DNA from: Desulfovibrio ferrophilus
GTDB taxonomy: Bacteria; Desulfobacterota; Desulfovibrionia; Desulfovibrionales; Desulfovibrionaceae
Length of the DNA stretch: 64,000 nucleotides
Assembly: GCF_003966735.1 (NCBI RefSeq)
Contig: NZ_AP017378.1
Span: 2,872,905-2,936,904, forward strand
Reading direction: 5' to 3'
A program made the translations under genes and the position numbers. Shown piece after piece: positions 27,002-36,656 of this stretch. The notes beneath the pieces are model-generated. The model had not been told where the DNA came from. It saw nothing but the letters and a program-made list of their open reading frames with translations, and did not search any database. How positions within the stretch are numbered: position 1 is the stretch's first letter; every line of letters begins with the position of its first letter.

Positions 27002-27160
27002 CTACTTGCGCACCAGCAACCAGATCACATGCACCAACCCCGGCACATAACCGCACAGGGTCAGAATCAGGTTGATCCAGAAATGCAGGCCCAGGCCAAC
27101 CTTGAGAAAGGCACCCACAGGGGGAATGAGTACAGAGATGATGATGCGAATGAGTTCCAT
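27002..27160 (-). CDS. YqaE/Pmp3-family small membrane protein
   Basis: 52 residues made of two transmembrane helices around the family signature PPVGAFLKVGLGLHFWINLILT. Members are stress-induced membrane proteins, and plant and yeast Pmp3 affect membrane potential. The ATG at 27160 has AGGAG seven bases upstream, so a ten-residue upstream extension is dropped. Confidence 0.88.
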   Translation of the reverse strand: MELIRIIISVLIPPVGAFLKVGLGLHFWINLILTLCGYVPGLVHVIWLLVRK

Positions 27161-27512
27161 GTCGTGCTCCTGAAGAAGGTTTTGAACCATTGATTCTGAT
27201 TTCGATCTCTACGATAGCCCGTTTTCAAAGATATTGAAACAATCACAGTTTATTAGCTGCTCATTTTACCATCACTCTTTCAGGCAGGCACATCAAGCGT
27301 ACTCTTCATCAGCTGCCCCTTCCCATCTCTCCGGGCTTGCCCGGAACCCAGACACCACAAGGCCCGGTAGCCTTTCGACCACCGGACCTGTGGCAACCAG
27401 ACGTGTGGCAATCGATCCCGTTTCACGGGAAATCCGATTCCAAGAGCTCTGGCAATCCCCGCCGCTGCACGGCAGCGACAGAGCATGTGTTGTTCCCGTC
27501 AGAAAAGCCGAA
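27161..27512. other. Intergenic region without recognised gene
   Basis: No supported reading frame. It contains GTTTCACGGGAAA at 27420-27432, which resembles the parS core but matches the full consensus at only about 12 of 16 positions, and a short GGGCTTGCCC hairpin. It separates the Pmp3-like gene from the end of the cooC transcript. Confidence 0.5.
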
Positions 27513-28286
27513 CTATGCGGCCTGGGCCTTGGCTCCGCTGGCGAGGGCTGTCAGTAAATTCATGACCAATGCATCCACCTGAGCGATCTCAGGCAGCCCC
27601 AGCACCGAGGCATCCGTCAATTGCTTGGCGGCAAGCCCCTGAAAATAGGGAAGATTAAAAACGGTCTCGGGCAAACCCGGCAGGGCCGGAATCTCGCCCC
27701 CGGAGAAACGGTTCAGGGCCAGAATCTGGTTTTCCAGCCCCAGATCACCAGCCATGCGCCCAATGGAGGCAGCGGTCTCCAGCCCACGGTGGCTGGGCTC
27801 GCTGACCACCACCAGAGCGTCCACGCCCTGAATGGTCCCGCGTCCCAGGTGTTCCACTCCGGCTTCCAGGTCCACCAGCACCCATTCATCACGGTCCAGC
27901 ACGATATGCGACAGGAGAGCCTTGAGTAGGGCATTGGCCCCGCAGGCGCAGCCGCCGCCCGCACCCGTGACCGTACCCATCACGAGCAGCCGCTTGCGGC
28001 CCGGACCATCACCGGGCACGTCCACGCAGAGCTTCTCGGGCAGATCATCCACCGCCGGGTTCAGGTCGATGATGCCGGAGCCGATGCGCTCGCGCACCAG
28101 ATCCTCGCGCAGAATCAGCGGCTGTGGCAAAGCCCCGGCAGCCAGACCGGAAGCCTGACCCAACGACAGGGCCGTATCCGCATCCACCATCCACACGTTC
28201 TTGCCCTGCCGGGCCAGCAGATCGGCGGTCCAGGCGGCCAGCGTGGTTTTGCCCACGCCGCCCTTGCCTGCAAATGCAATCTTCAC
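27513..28286 (-). CDS. cooC: CO dehydrogenase maturation ATPase CooC
   Basis: 257 residues from a GTG at 28286, chosen because AAGGAGGACAAC directly precedes it. Walker A GKGGVGKTT at 7-15 carries the signature lysine. Cys113 and Cys115 in GGCACGAN form the CxC metal motif known from CooC dimers. Walker B-like WVLVDLEAGVEHLGRG follows. CooC inserts nickel into the C-cluster of CooS, encoded 68 bp upstream. Confidence 0.92.
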   Translation of the reverse strand: MKIAFAGKGGVGKTTLAAWTADLLARQGKNVWMVDADTALSLGQASGLAAGALPQPLILREDLVRERIGSGIIDLNPAVDDLPEKLCVDVPGDGPGRKRLLVMGTVTGAGGGCACGANALLKALLSHIVLDRDEWVLVDLEAGVEHLGRGTIQGVDALVVVSEPSHRGLETAASIGRMAGDLGLENQILALNRFSGGEIPALPGLPETVFNLPYFQGLAAKQLTDASVLGLPEIAQVDALVMNLLTALASGAKAQAA

Positions 28287-28317
28287 GTTGTCCTCCTTGG
28301 CTAAGCGCCAGAGAACA

Positions 28318-28341
28318 GGGCCGGGAGTCTCCCCCCGGCCC
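28318..28341 (-). other. Hairpin between cooS and cooC
   Basis: Stem GGGCCGGG / CCCGGCCC in the 68-bp spacer between the cooS stop and the cooC start, without a T-run. It may stabilise the upstream mRNA or attenuate cooC. Confidence 0.5.
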
Positions 28342-28354
28342 CGGAGGTTCTTCG

Positions 28355-30244
28355 CTATTCGGACAGGCCCAGGGCCTTGCGCTTGGCCTTGATGCGCTCG
28401 TCCATGATGTCTGCGGCCTTCTCGGGATCGGCTTCCACCAGGAAGGCTGCGCCCACAAGGTCTTCCAGCCCGGACAGGGCCAGATTGGTGACCACGTCGG
28501 AGCCGGTGATGTGCGGCGGGGTACCGATCTGCACCGGGATACCCGAGGCCACACAATACAGACCGATGGCCACGGCCTTCTCGGAGTACCATTCCGGCGA
28601 GGCACCCCAGACCGGCAGGTCCGAGATATCCACGCCCAGAGCATTGGCGATGGCCGCGCAGAGCTGGATCACGCGCGAGTTGTCCACGCAGGAGCCCATG
28701 TGCAGCACGGGCGGGATGCCAAGCGCGCCACAGACTTCCTGCAAGCCCGGACCGGCCATGGACGCGCCTTCAGGCATCAGCAGCCCGGCCTTGCCCGCAG
28801 CGGTGGTCACACAGCCCGTGGCCAGGACCAGGATGTCCTTCTTGATCAGGGCCTTGGCCAGCCCGACATTGGCGGAGTCGTGCTTGATGCGCGGGTTGTT
28901 GCAACCCACGATGGCGGTGAAACCACGAATCTTGCCGGCTTTGACGGCATCCAGCACCGGGTCCAGGGTCCCGCCCAAGGCAGAGAGCAGGGCCTCGATG
29001 GAGAAACCGGTGGTGATGTCCACTGGCTCACAGGGGATCTCGACCCGGCCCTGATCGCGGCGCTCATAGGCCTCAATGGCCATCTCCACGACAACCCGGG
29101 CCTGTTTAACAGCATTGTCCGGATGGAAACTGACGTGGGTGGCTCCGGTGAATTTGGCCTTGTCCGCAGTGGTGATGAACTTGGTGTGATAACAGGCAGC
29201 GGTCTGCACCAGGCTGGGCATGATGCACTGGTAATCGACCACCATGGCGTCCACCGCACCAGTGACAATGGCCAATTCGGTCATCAGATGGTTGCCCGCC
29301 ATGGGGATGCCCTGACGCATGAGCAATTCGTTACCGGTACAGCACAGGCCACCGATATTGATGCCCGCCGCGCCGGCGGCCTTGGCCTTGGCGATCATTT
29401 CCGGCTCGCGCGCGGCAGCCAGCACCATCTCGGAGACAACGGGGTTGTGGCCGTGCACCAGCAGGTTGACATGATCGGCCTTGAGCACGCCGAGATTGGC
29501 GCGTGATGCCGAAGGAGCGGGGGTGCCGAAGATGATGTCAGACAGTTCGGTGCCGATCATGGACCCGGCCCAGCCGTCGGCCAGGGAGGTCCGGGCCGCA
29601 TGGAGCAGGGTGTTGGGGGCGTCGTTGTCGCAACCCATGTGTGTGCGGTGCATCATCTCCGCGATTTCGCGGTCCACACCACGGGGCATGATGCCCAGTT
29701 TGCGCCAGATTTCCTTGCGCTTTTCGGGGACGCGGCAGGTGAATCCCACCTCTTTCTTGCGGCTGCCAAAATCGGCATAGCAGATATCCATCAAATCCCG
29801 AGCCACGTCCATAACGTCCCGGCCATCGACGTTGATGCCCAGTTCCGCAGAAACCCGCCTGAGCTTGGCTTCATCACTGATCTGGTAGCCCGGAGCCTTG
29901 CCCTCGACGATGGCCTCCAGAACCTCGATCAGGTCCCGGCCATGGTCCGAATGTCCGGCTGCTCCACCAGCCACAAACCGACCAAAGTTGCGGGCCACAA
30001 TCACATGGGCGTCGGCTCCGCACACACCGCGCTGCATCTTGCCACCCTCTTTGGGACTGATGCGGCAGGGGCCCATGTTGCAATTCTTGCAGGTCAGGCC
30101 CAACTCGCAGAATGTACAGTGCGGGCTCTGCTGCTCATAACGGTCCCAGACGGTTTCAACGCCGTCCCGACGCGCCTTTTCGATCATTTTTTGAGCGTCT
30201 TCCCAGATGGAAAGCTCTTGGGGTGGCTTCAATTCTTTTGCCAT
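28355..30244 (-). CDS. cooS: Carbon monoxide dehydrogenase catalytic subunit CooS
   Basis: 629 residues, the expected size of monofunctional Ni-CODH. Near the N terminus, Cys43, 46, 52, 55 and 60 (in CTFCELGL, TCKNC and MGPC) supply the D- and B-cluster ligands. CCTGNELLMRQGIPMAGNHL and the C-terminal MGSCVDNSR belong to the C-cluster region. It oxidises CO to CO2, passing electrons to ferredoxin. No cooF ferredoxin or CO-linked hydrogenase is adjacent. A CooA-type box lies 110 bp upstream. Confidence 0.96.
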   Translation of the reverse strand: MAKELKPPQELSIWEDAQKMIEKARRDGVETVWDRYEQQSPHCTFCELGLTCKNCNMGPCRISPKEGGKMQRGVCGADAHVIVARNFGRFVAGGAAGHSDHGRDLIEVLEAIVEGKAPGYQISDEAKLRRVSAELGINVDGRDVMDVARDLMDICYADFGSRKKEVGFTCRVPEKRKEIWRKLGIMPRGVDREIAEMMHRTHMGCDNDAPNTLLHAARTSLADGWAGSMIGTELSDIIFGTPAPSASRANLGVLKADHVNLLVHGHNPVVSEMVLAAAREPEMIAKAKAAGAAGINIGGLCCTGNELLMRQGIPMAGNHLMTELAIVTGAVDAMVVDYQCIMPSLVQTAACYHTKFITTADKAKFTGATHVSFHPDNAVKQARVVVEMAIEAYERRDQGRVEIPCEPVDITTGFSIEALLSALGGTLDPVLDAVKAGKIRGFTAIVGCNNPRIKHDSANVGLAKALIKKDILVLATGCVTTAAGKAGLLMPEGASMAGPGLQEVCGALGIPPVLHMGSCVDNSRVIQLCAAIANALGVDISDLPVWGASPEWYSEKAVAIGLYCVASGIPVQIGTPPHITGSDVVTNLALSGLEDLVGAAFLVEADPEKAADIMDERIKAKRKALGLSE

Positions 30245-30326
30245 GGTCGTGGCCTCCTGCTGAAGGTCGATACTTCATCCCGGAACCGGACACTCCGAAC
30301 CACCGGGAAATCCCTGTCTTGCACGG

Positions 30327-30369
30327 AATATAGCCCACCAAAATGATCACGTATGTCAGCCAGCCGACA
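30327..30369 (-). promoter_or_regulatory. CooA-type operator and -10 box of the cooS promoter
   Basis: TGTCAGCCAGCCGACA (30354-30369) is a near-perfect CRP-family palindrome of the TGTC-N8-GACA type known for CooA. On the minus strand TATATT at 30332-30327 lies 21 bases further down, placing the box centre near -41, as in class II activated promoters. Confidence 0.8.
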
Positions 30370-30423
30370 AACGAGGTTCTTCACTCAAGAATTGACAGGA
30401 ATCAGCAGGAATAATGCGGAAAA

Positions 30424-31092
30424 TCAGCGGCAGGAGGCACCCTCAGCCGAAGCATCCAGCGCCTCGACATCAGGGATCAGGTATTGGCCCCGGGAGAGCT
30501 TGCAGATCAGCCCGGCTCGCACCAGATCGTTGAGCAGGGTAGAGACGGTCTGGCGGGTGGCCCCGATCAGGCGCGCCAGCTGTTCCACGGGCAGGTCGAG
30601 GTCCACACGCACCCCGTCCTCTGCGATGATGCCGTGGCGACGGGCCTCGGTCACCAGCAGAGCAATGAGGCGGCAGTTGGCGTCCTTGAAGACCAGACCA
30701 TCGATAATGGAAAAGGAGGCTCGCAGGATGTTGCCCAGTACGCGCACCATGGCCTTGGTGACCTCCGGGTCACCCACCATGCGCCGCCGAAAGACCTTGA
30801 CGTCGATAACCTGCAATTCGACGTCATCCAGAGCCTGAACAAAGGTTTCAGTATGCGAGCTGTAGATATCGCCATGGCCCAGAATGCCCAGATTGAATTC
30901 CTTGTCCTCGTAAGCCAGATAAACGCGTACTCGACCCGTGGAGACAATGAAAACCAGATTCTCTTTTTCACCCGGGCTGTAGATGATGCTGCCCTTGGCG
31001 TAGGTACGGGTGTGAAAGGCCTCGCGCAGCTCAGCGAATTCGGGACGCCGTAGATAATGAAGGAGATTTTCCTCAAGGAATTTCATACCCAT
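30424..31092 (-). CDS. cooA: CO-sensing transcription activator CooA (CRP/FNR family)
   Basis: 222 residues. A cyclic-nucleotide-binding-like sensor domain (about 1-120) is followed by a long dimer helix and a C-terminal HTH (LPVEQLARLIGATRQTVSTLLNDL). His80 aligns with the proximal haem ligand of CooA. The position of the oxidised-state ligand Cys75 of Rhodospirillum rubrum is a serine (Ser78). Neighbouring cooS/cooC and palindromic boxes upstream of cooS and cooA support the assignment. AGGAG precedes the ATG. Confidence 0.87.
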   Translation of the reverse strand: MGMKFLEENLLHYLRRPEFAELREAFHTRTYAKGSIIYSPGEKENLVFIVSTGRVRVYLAYEDKEFNLGILGHGDIYSSHTETFVQALDDVELQVIDVKVFRRRMVGDPEVTKAMVRVLGNILRASFSIIDGLVFKDANCRLIALLVTEARRHGIIAEDGVRVDLDLPVEQLARLIGATRQTVSTLLNDLVRAGLICKLSRGQYLIPDVEALDASAEGASCR

Positions 31093-31158
31093 AATGTGCT
31101 CCTATCCTTACTTATCCACTTCCATACACGGAGCTACCAATGAGGGGAAGCCCCTGAC

Positions 31159-31174
31159 TGTCGGCTAGCCGACA
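31159..31174. promoter_or_regulatory. Perfect CooA-type palindrome upstream of cooA
   Basis: TGTCGGCTAGCCGACA is a perfect 16-base palindrome of the same class as the cooS box, 67 bp upstream of the cooA start. No good -10 sits 21 bases away, so it may be an autoregulatory site. Confidence 0.75.
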
Positions 31175-31297
31175 CTTATGCGCAGTGCCTCCCCATTTCC
31201 GTACTGACTGCGTTGTAACCTCTGACACCTCTTCTGTTGCCGCATCTCTAACTGCTACGAGAGCAGGACCAAACCACATACAGCATTCTCCCTGCCT

Positions 31298-31358
31298 ATC
31301 GGGCATTGGACGTAGACCGTGCAGACCAAGGCCGCTCCAAACAGACGGTCAGCCCCGG
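31298..31358 (+). repeat. P2A hairpin element, copy 4 (degenerate)
   Basis: Starts TCGGGCATTGG, contains GACCAAGGCC and ends TCAGCCCCGG like the other copies, but the inner stem is weak. The 669-bp gap 31093-31761 holds the CooA box, this copy, a P2B copy and a truncated P1 copy, and no gene. Confidence 0.45.
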
Positions 31359-31440
31359 CAGCAAGCAAGAACACCCCCTGCTACAATCGAGTCAAAACCC
31401 TTATCCCACATGGCCTGATAAGCAACCGTCATCGACTCAA

Positions 31441-31517
31441 GGGGGGAGGGCGGAGTCCAGAGAGGGTTCCGGTCCAATGCGCCCCCCAACCTCCTCTGAT
31501 CACGCCGAAGGCGAGCA
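31441..31517 (+). repeat. P2B structured repeat, copy 3 (shortened)
   Basis: GGGGGGAGGGCGGAGTCC and CCAGAGAGGGT pair with ACCTCCTCTG-like sequence, but the inner GNTCGC hairpin is deleted. Confidence 0.6.
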
Positions 31518-31560
31518 AAGGGTTGAAAACACACCGCCGGCGGCCCCCACCAGCAATCAA

Positions 31561-31648
31561 AGCGTTAAAAAGCACCGCTGGCTAGGCGCGAGAAGCAACC
31601 AAGACCGACGCCTATCTAGACACCGCCAGCGGGGCATTTTCAACGCTC
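31561..31648 (+). repeat. P1 palindromic element, copy j (core truncated)
   Basis: Outer arms AGCGTTAAAAAGCACCGCTGGC-like and GCCAGCGGGGCATTTTCAACGCT-like pair over about 20 bases. The second half of the central hairpin is missing, while the first half (CAACCAAGACCGACG) is kept. Confidence 0.65.
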
Positions 31649-31761
31649 CCACGTCACTGACCGCCCCAACGATGCCGTTCACCTGAAAATCTTCCGTACC
31701 GCTTTGAATCCTGATACATATTGACGGCTGAAAACGACTTTTGCCGATAAAAGGATACGAT

Positions 31762-33453
31762 ATGCTGCTTGGAATCGATGTTGGTGGCACCCATACCGAC
31801 ACGGTCATTCTGGACGATGGCCGGGTAGTGGCCGAAGCCAAGATCCCCACGGATCACGACGATCTGCTCTCCTCCATTCAGGGCGCACTGGACGCCGTGC
31901 TCACCGGTATGGACCCGGCGCAGATCCGCTCGGTCAACCTGTCCACGACCCTGTCCACCAACGCCATCGTCGAAAACAAAATCGAAGACGTGGGCGTGCT
32001 GGTCTCCACCGGTCCGGGCATCGACCCGGAAAACTACCGCGTGGGCGGGCACTATCACGTGGTGGCCGGAGCCGTGGACCATCGCGGAACCGAGGTCATG
32101 GCCCCGGATGAACAACAGTTGGAGGAAGTGGCCCTGTCCATGGAACAGGCGGGCATCAAGGTCTTTGCGGCGGTGGGCAAATTCTCCACCCGCAACCCGG
32201 ACCACGAACGCGCCATGGCCGGAGCCGTGGGCCACGCTGCGGACTTCGTGACCATGGGCCACGGCGTGTCCGGGGTGCTCAATTTTCCACGCCGGGTAGC
32301 CACAGCCTATTTCAACAGCGCGGTCTGGCGAACCTACAATGACTTTGCCTGGGCCATGCAAGAAAGCCTTACAGGGCGTGGCCTGAAAGCCGAAATCAAC
32401 ATCCTCAAGGCCGATGGTGGCACTCTGCCTCTGGCCGTGTCGCGTCGCCGCCCCATCGAGACGATTCTCTCAGGACCAGCCGCCAGCGTGATGGGCATGA
32501 TCGCCCTGTGCGATCCGCGTGACGACAGCGTGCTGCTGGATATCGGCGGCACCACCACTGACATTGCCGTGTTTGCCGATGGCTCGCCCGTGATCGAGGA
32601 TCAGGGCATGACCGTTGGTTCCTACCCCACCCTTGTCAAATCCTTGAAGATCCGCTCCATCGGCGTGGGTGGCGATTCGGTCATTCGCGTCAATTCCGAA
32701 GGTATGGTCACCGTGGGACCGGACCGCAAGGGCCCGGCACTGGCCACCTGCGGCAACAGCAAGATCGCCAAAGGACAAGCCTGTTCCCCGGCCCTGACCG
32801 ATGCTCTGAACACGCTGGGGCTGTCCGCCTTCGGCGATGTGGAGGCCTCGCGCCGTGGTATCCGCAAGCTGGCAGAGCTGTCCGACCTGGCACCCGAGGT
32901 GCTGGCCCGGCGCGCCGTGGACAACGCCCGCGACAAGATTGTGGCTGCGGCCAATGATCTGGTGGACGAACTCAACGACCGCCCCGTGTACACCATTCTG
33001 GAACTCCTGAAGGGTAAAACCGTGCGCCCCAAGCGCTATTCTCTGATGGGCGGCCCGGCACAGGCCATGGGACCGCAACTGGAAGAGGTGTTGGGCGTGC
33101 CCGTGACCCTGCCCGCACACTTTGCCGTGGCCAACGCCATTGGCGCGGCCCTGACCAGGACCACCATGGATGTGGAGCTGTTTGCAGATACCCAGAAAAA
33201 ACGGATGTTCATCCCTGGCCTGGGCATCGCCACGGATATCCCGGCCAGCTACACGCTGGAACAGGCCGAGCGCGACGCCGAGAAAGCCCTCAAGGATTAC
33301 CTGGTCGGCATGGGAGGAGGGGAAACCGCAGCGGAACCGGAGATTTCCGAATCCGGCTCCTTCAACATGGTGGATGACCACGGCACAGTGGGCCGCAACA
33401 TCCGCGTCAAATGCCAGATCCAACCCGGCATCGTGACCCGGGCCCGGGTCTAG
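31762..33453 (+). CDS. Hydantoinase/oxoprolinase family protein
   Basis: 563 residues. LGIDVGGTHTDTVILDDG at 3-20 and the second LLDIGGTTTDIAVFADG near 263 are the two phosphate-binding segments of the ASKHA fold in HyuA-type ATPases. RRPIETILSGPAASVMG is another family signature. These enzymes use ATP to open cyclic amides or carboxylate ketones; the substrate here is unknown. No HyuB partner is adjacent. The ATG at 31762 has AAAGGA six bases upstream. Confidence 0.87.
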   Translation: MLLGIDVGGTHTDTVILDDGRVVAEAKIPTDHDDLLSSIQGALDAVLTGMDPAQIRSVNLSTTLSTNAIVENKIEDVGVLVSTGPGIDPENYRVGGHYHVVAGAVDHRGTEVMAPDEQQLEEVALSMEQAGIKVFAAVGKFSTRNPDHERAMAGAVGHAADFVTMGHGVSGVLNFPRRVATAYFNSAVWRTYNDFAWAMQESLTGRGLKAEINILKADGGTLPLAVSRRRPIETILSGPAASVMGMIALCDPRDDSVLLDIGGTTTDIAVFADGSPVIEDQGMTVGSYPTLVKSLKIRSIGVGGDSVIRVNSEGMVTVGPDRKGPALATCGNSKIAKGQACSPALTDALNTLGLSAFGDVEASRRGIRKLAELSDLAPEVLARRAVDNARDKIVAAANDLVDELNDRPVYTILELLKGKTVRPKRYSLMGGPAQAMGPQLEEVLGVPVTLPAHFAVANAIGAALTRTTMDVELFADTQKKRMFIPGLGIATDIPASYTLEQAERDAEKALKDYLVGMGGGETAAEPEISESGSFNMVDDHGTVGRNIRVKCQIQPGIVTRARV

Positions 33454-33496
33454 CACACAATATATTAGAAGATTCAGTGCTCTTTATAACACAACA

Positions 33497-33525
33497 AAGC
33501 CCCCGAAATTCGGGGGGCTTTTTGC
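33497..33525 (+). terminator. Intrinsic terminator after the oxoprolinase gene
   Basis: Stem GCCCCCGAA / TTCGGGGGGC followed by TTTTTG, about 45 bp past the stop codon. Confidence 0.9.
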
Positions 33526-33573
33526 ATTTCCAACGCATCAACCAAATCAATCAGACTCTCCCCCCGAGCCGGT

Positions 33574-36054
33574 CTATCCGGACACCCCCATGACGGAGCG
33601 TGACAGCACCCGCAGGATGGTCATGACCAGATCATCGCGCTCCATGGGCTTGGCCACATAACCATCCATCCCAGCCTGCATGAACCGCTCGCGGTCGCCC
33701 TTCATGGCGTGGGCGGTCATGGCCACGATAGGCACCTTGGGATCGAGAATGCCGTTGCTGCTTTCGCGAATCAGTTGGGTCGCCTCCAGGCCATCCATCT
33801 CGGGCATGGAAATGTCCATGAACACCAGATCAAAGCGCTCCTGGCTCAAGGCCTGTACCGCCTCGCGCCCGTTGGAAACACTCGAGACTGTGTGGCCCAT
33901 CTCCGCCAGCACCCGCTCCGCATAGATACGGTTCACGGTGTTGTCTTCGGCCACCAGCACCCTGAGTCTGGGCAGATCGTTGATCATAAGCTGGCCCTGC
34001 GGCACCATGGGCTCCTCGCGAGCCGGGGTCACGGGCAAACTGAAATACACACTGGTACCCTGGCCCTCGGCACTATCCACGGTCACCGAGCCTTCCATCA
34101 GCGTCACCAGGCGCTTGACGATGCCCAGCCCCAACCCCGTGCCCTGATACTTGCGGGTAAACGACCCGTCAGCCTGGGTGAAAGGCTCAAAGACCACATG
34201 CTGGAATTCATCCGAGATGCCGATGCCCGTGTCTTCGACGCAGAACAATAGCCGCAGCGCCCCGTCCGAGGCCGAGGTGTCCAACCGGTCAACCCGGACG
34301 ATGATGCTCCCTTCGTCGGTAAATTTCAGGGAATTGCCCACCAGATTGAACAGCACCTGCCGGATGCGGACATCATCCCCCAGCAGGGCATCCGGGGCGT
34401 CGGGATCGCGCTGGATGTCAAACTCAAGTCCCTGGCGCGCGGCCTGAGTCCCGAAATGTGTCTGGACCTGTCGCAATACATCGGACAGGGAGAATTCGCG
34501 CTTTTCGGTTTCCAGCCGGCCGGCCTCGATCTTCGAGATATCCAACAGATCGTTGAGGATCGCCAACAGATTGCGCCCGGACTCACGAATCATCTCGATG
34601 CTTTCGAGTTGATCCTCGTCCAGCTCGCCCAGCATTACCAGTTCGGCCATACCCAGAATACCGTTGAGCGGGGTGCGCACCTCGTGGCTCATATTGGCCA
34701 GAAATTCGTTCTTGATGCGGTTGGCCTGCTCGGCCACGTCGCGCGCACGGCGCAATTCTTCCTCGGTCCGCACGCGCTGGGTAATGTCCACCACCGAGAC
34801 AATGGTCTGCCCGGATTCGGGCAACAACCCCACCTGCACAAAGGCGTGGATGACCTGACCATCCTTGGACAGCAGGTCCAGCTCGTATTCCGAGGGCACG
34901 TCCTCGCCCATCTGACGCCGCTGATGGTTGGTACCGGCAAACGTCCTGTGCTCCGGGGCCACGTATTGCAGAAAGTTGGTGCCTGCCACCGTCTCGTTGG
35001 TCCAGCCGCAGATCTCCTTGAACTTGCTGTTGATCTTGATGATTGTTCCATCCGAGCCGATGCTGGCCATGCCCGTGCCAGTGTTCTCGAACATCACCCG
35101 GTACAGGGTCTCGCGCTCGCGGTGCAGCTGCTCCGCACGGCGGGCCTCGGTCACGTCCCGGGCCATGCCCTGGGTCCCGGCAAAGGCCTCGGGCACGGGC
35201 GTGACTCCCTCGTACACTCCCTCGGCATCAAACAGCAGGATCGGTTCGGGCTGCAGGCGGTCGGTACGCAACTCCATGTCCACCAGAGTTCCGGCCTTGG
35301 TCATCAGCCTGAGTTCAAGGCTGCTGGTCCGCCTGTCTCCGGTGCGGCGTTCGTCCACCCTATGCATGGCCTGCTTGCGGTCTTCGGGATGTACAAGCTC
35401 CAGAATATGCCTGCCCACAACCTCTTCGGGAGTGTAGCCGTAGTTGACGATGGCCTTGTTGACGAAGGTGACGCGTCCTTCGTTGTCCAGGCGGTAGATC
35501 AGGTCGGGGATGGTGTCGACGATGGACTTGAAGCGTCGCTCCTGAAGCTGCAAGGCATCCTTGGTCAACTTCCATTGGGTCATGTCATGAGAGATAACCG
35601 CCACATGAGTGATCTCGCCACTGTCGGAGACGTAGGGAGAATAGGTGACGCTGAAATATCCGCGCCCCCGGGCGTGAAAATCGAACCAGGTCTCGTATCC
35701 GGTGTGCTCACCGGCAAAGGCCTTGTCCAGACAGGGCTTGATGGTCTCCTCGAATATTGCGGCCCCGCCCCAGACCTCCGCCACGCTGCGGCCCACAAGC
35801 TGTTCCACGGAGAAACCTGCGGCTTCGAGATAGGCGGCGTTGGCGGCTTCATATTCGTAGTCCGCATTGATCAGGGTCATGAAATCGCGCGATGAATCGG
35901 CGATAAATCGGAATTTTCTGGCGGCCTCGTCCGGGGACATGCCCGAAGCGCTGGCCACAGCCGCCTGCGCCTCGGCATCTTCAAGGCGTTCCTGCAAATC
36001 CTCAATTTTCGCAAGTAGTGCAGAAACGTCATTATCCTTGCTGTCAATCGCCAT
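33574..36054 (-). CDS. Hybrid sensor histidine kinase with PAS domains and receiver
   Basis: About 826 residues, with no transmembrane segment, so probably cytoplasmic. A coiled coil lies at about 10-35, then three PAS domains (starting near [28 protein letters not shown] and [15 protein letters not shown]). The HisKA box [15 protein letters not shown] carries the phospho-accepting histidine. A HATPase domain with [13 protein letters not shown] follows, and a C-terminal receiver with [10 protein letters not shown] ends the protein. The ATG at 36054 is chosen over an upstream start without a site. No partner regulator is adjacent; the signal is unknown. Confidence 0.9.
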   Translation of the reverse strand: MAIDSKDNDVSALLAKIEDLQERLEDAEAQAAVASASGMSPDEAARKFRFIADSSRDFMTLINADYEYEAANAAYLEAAGFSVEQLVGRSVAEVWGGAAIFEETIKPCLDKAFAGEHTGYETWFDFHARGRGYFSVTYSPYVSDSGEITHVAVISHDMTQWKLTKDALQLQERRFKSIVDTIPDLIYRLDNEGRVTFVNKAIVNYGYTPEEVVGRHILELVHPEDRKQAMHRVDERRTGDRRTSSLELRLMTKAGTLVDMELRTDRLQPEPILLFDAEGVYEGVTPVPEAFAGTQGMARDVTEARRAEQLHRERETLYRVMFENTGTGMASIGSDGTIIKINSKFKEICGWTNETVAGTNFLQYVAPEHRTFAGTNHQRRQMGEDVPSEYELDLLSKDGQVIHAFVQVGLLPESGQTIVSVVDITQRVRTEEELRRARDVAEQANRIKNEFLANMSHEVRTPLNGILGMAELVMLGELDEDQLESIEMIRESGRNLLAILNDLLDISKIEAGRLETEKREFSLSDVLRQVQTHFGTQAARQGLEFDIQRDPDAPDALLGDDVRIRQVLFNLVGNSLKFTDEGSIIVRVDRLDTSASDGALRLLFCVEDTGIGISDEFQHVVFEPFTQADGSFTRKYQGTGLGLGIVKRLVTLMEGSVTVDSAEGQGTSVYFSLPVTPAREEPMVPQGQLMINDLPRLRVLVAEDNTVNRIYAERVLAEMGHTVSSVSNGREAVQALSQERFDLVFMDISMPEMDGLEATQLIRESSNGILDPKVPIVAMTAHAMKGDRERFMQAGMDGYVAKPMERDDLVMTILRVLSRSVMGVSG

Positions 36055-36212
36055 TCCTATAATCCACCATGTCTGATATTCTATGCCCAACTCAAACAAG
36101 TGGCCCAACATATCAGAGAATTGACTTTTGAGTAAAGCGGAGTCATTAACCCGCCTTGTGCATCGGAGTTTTGATTGATTGCACAAACAATAATCTTATC
36201 GGAGACGAAATT

Positions 36213-36605
36213 ATGGATATCACCCTGACGACCCCAGCAATCATGTTCCCGGCCATCACTCTGATGATGCTGGTTTACACCAACCGTTTTCTGGGTCTGG
36301 CCTCGCTGATTCGCGGCCTGCACCAACGCTACGAGGCAGACAATGACCCACGCGTGCGTGAACAGATCGATAATCTGAACCGCCGGGTGGAGTTGCTCCG
36401 ATCCATGCAGGGATTCTCCATGGGTGCGCTGCTGTGCTTTGTACTGTGCATTTTTGCCCTGTTCCTGGGCTGGCAGATTCCGGGCAAAGCGCTGTTCACC
36501 GTGGGCCTGGTGCTGCTGACGGCATCATTGTCGCAGTCCCTCAGGGAGATTCGCATCTCCTGCAACGCCCTGAAGATTCAGTTGGGGGATATGGCGAAGA
36601 AATAG
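36213..36605 (+). CDS. DUF2721 family membrane protein
   Basis: 130 residues. An N-terminal transmembrane helix (about 7-25), a charged loop (RGLHQRYEADNDPRVREQID) and two further helices (about 65-85 and 88-105) match the DUF2721 pattern. The ATG at 36213 has GGAG eight bases upstream. The function is unknown. It is divergent from the hybrid kinase. Confidence 0.8.
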   Translation: MDITLTTPAIMFPAITLMMLVYTNRFLGLASLIRGLHQRYEADNDPRVREQIDNLNRRVELLRSMQGFSMGALLCFVLCIFALFLGWQIPGKALFTVGLVLLTASLSQSLREIRISCNALKIQLGDMAKK

Positions 36606-36656
36606 GGCTTTCGCCCTCGTTATTAATTGGGGGCCGCCTGCGCGGATTTACCTTGG

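Noticed and set aside
27419-27434. Fourth parS-like site
   Set aside because: GTTTCACGGGAAA core is present, but only about 12 of 16 consensus positions match, and it lies about 20 kb from the parAB cluster.
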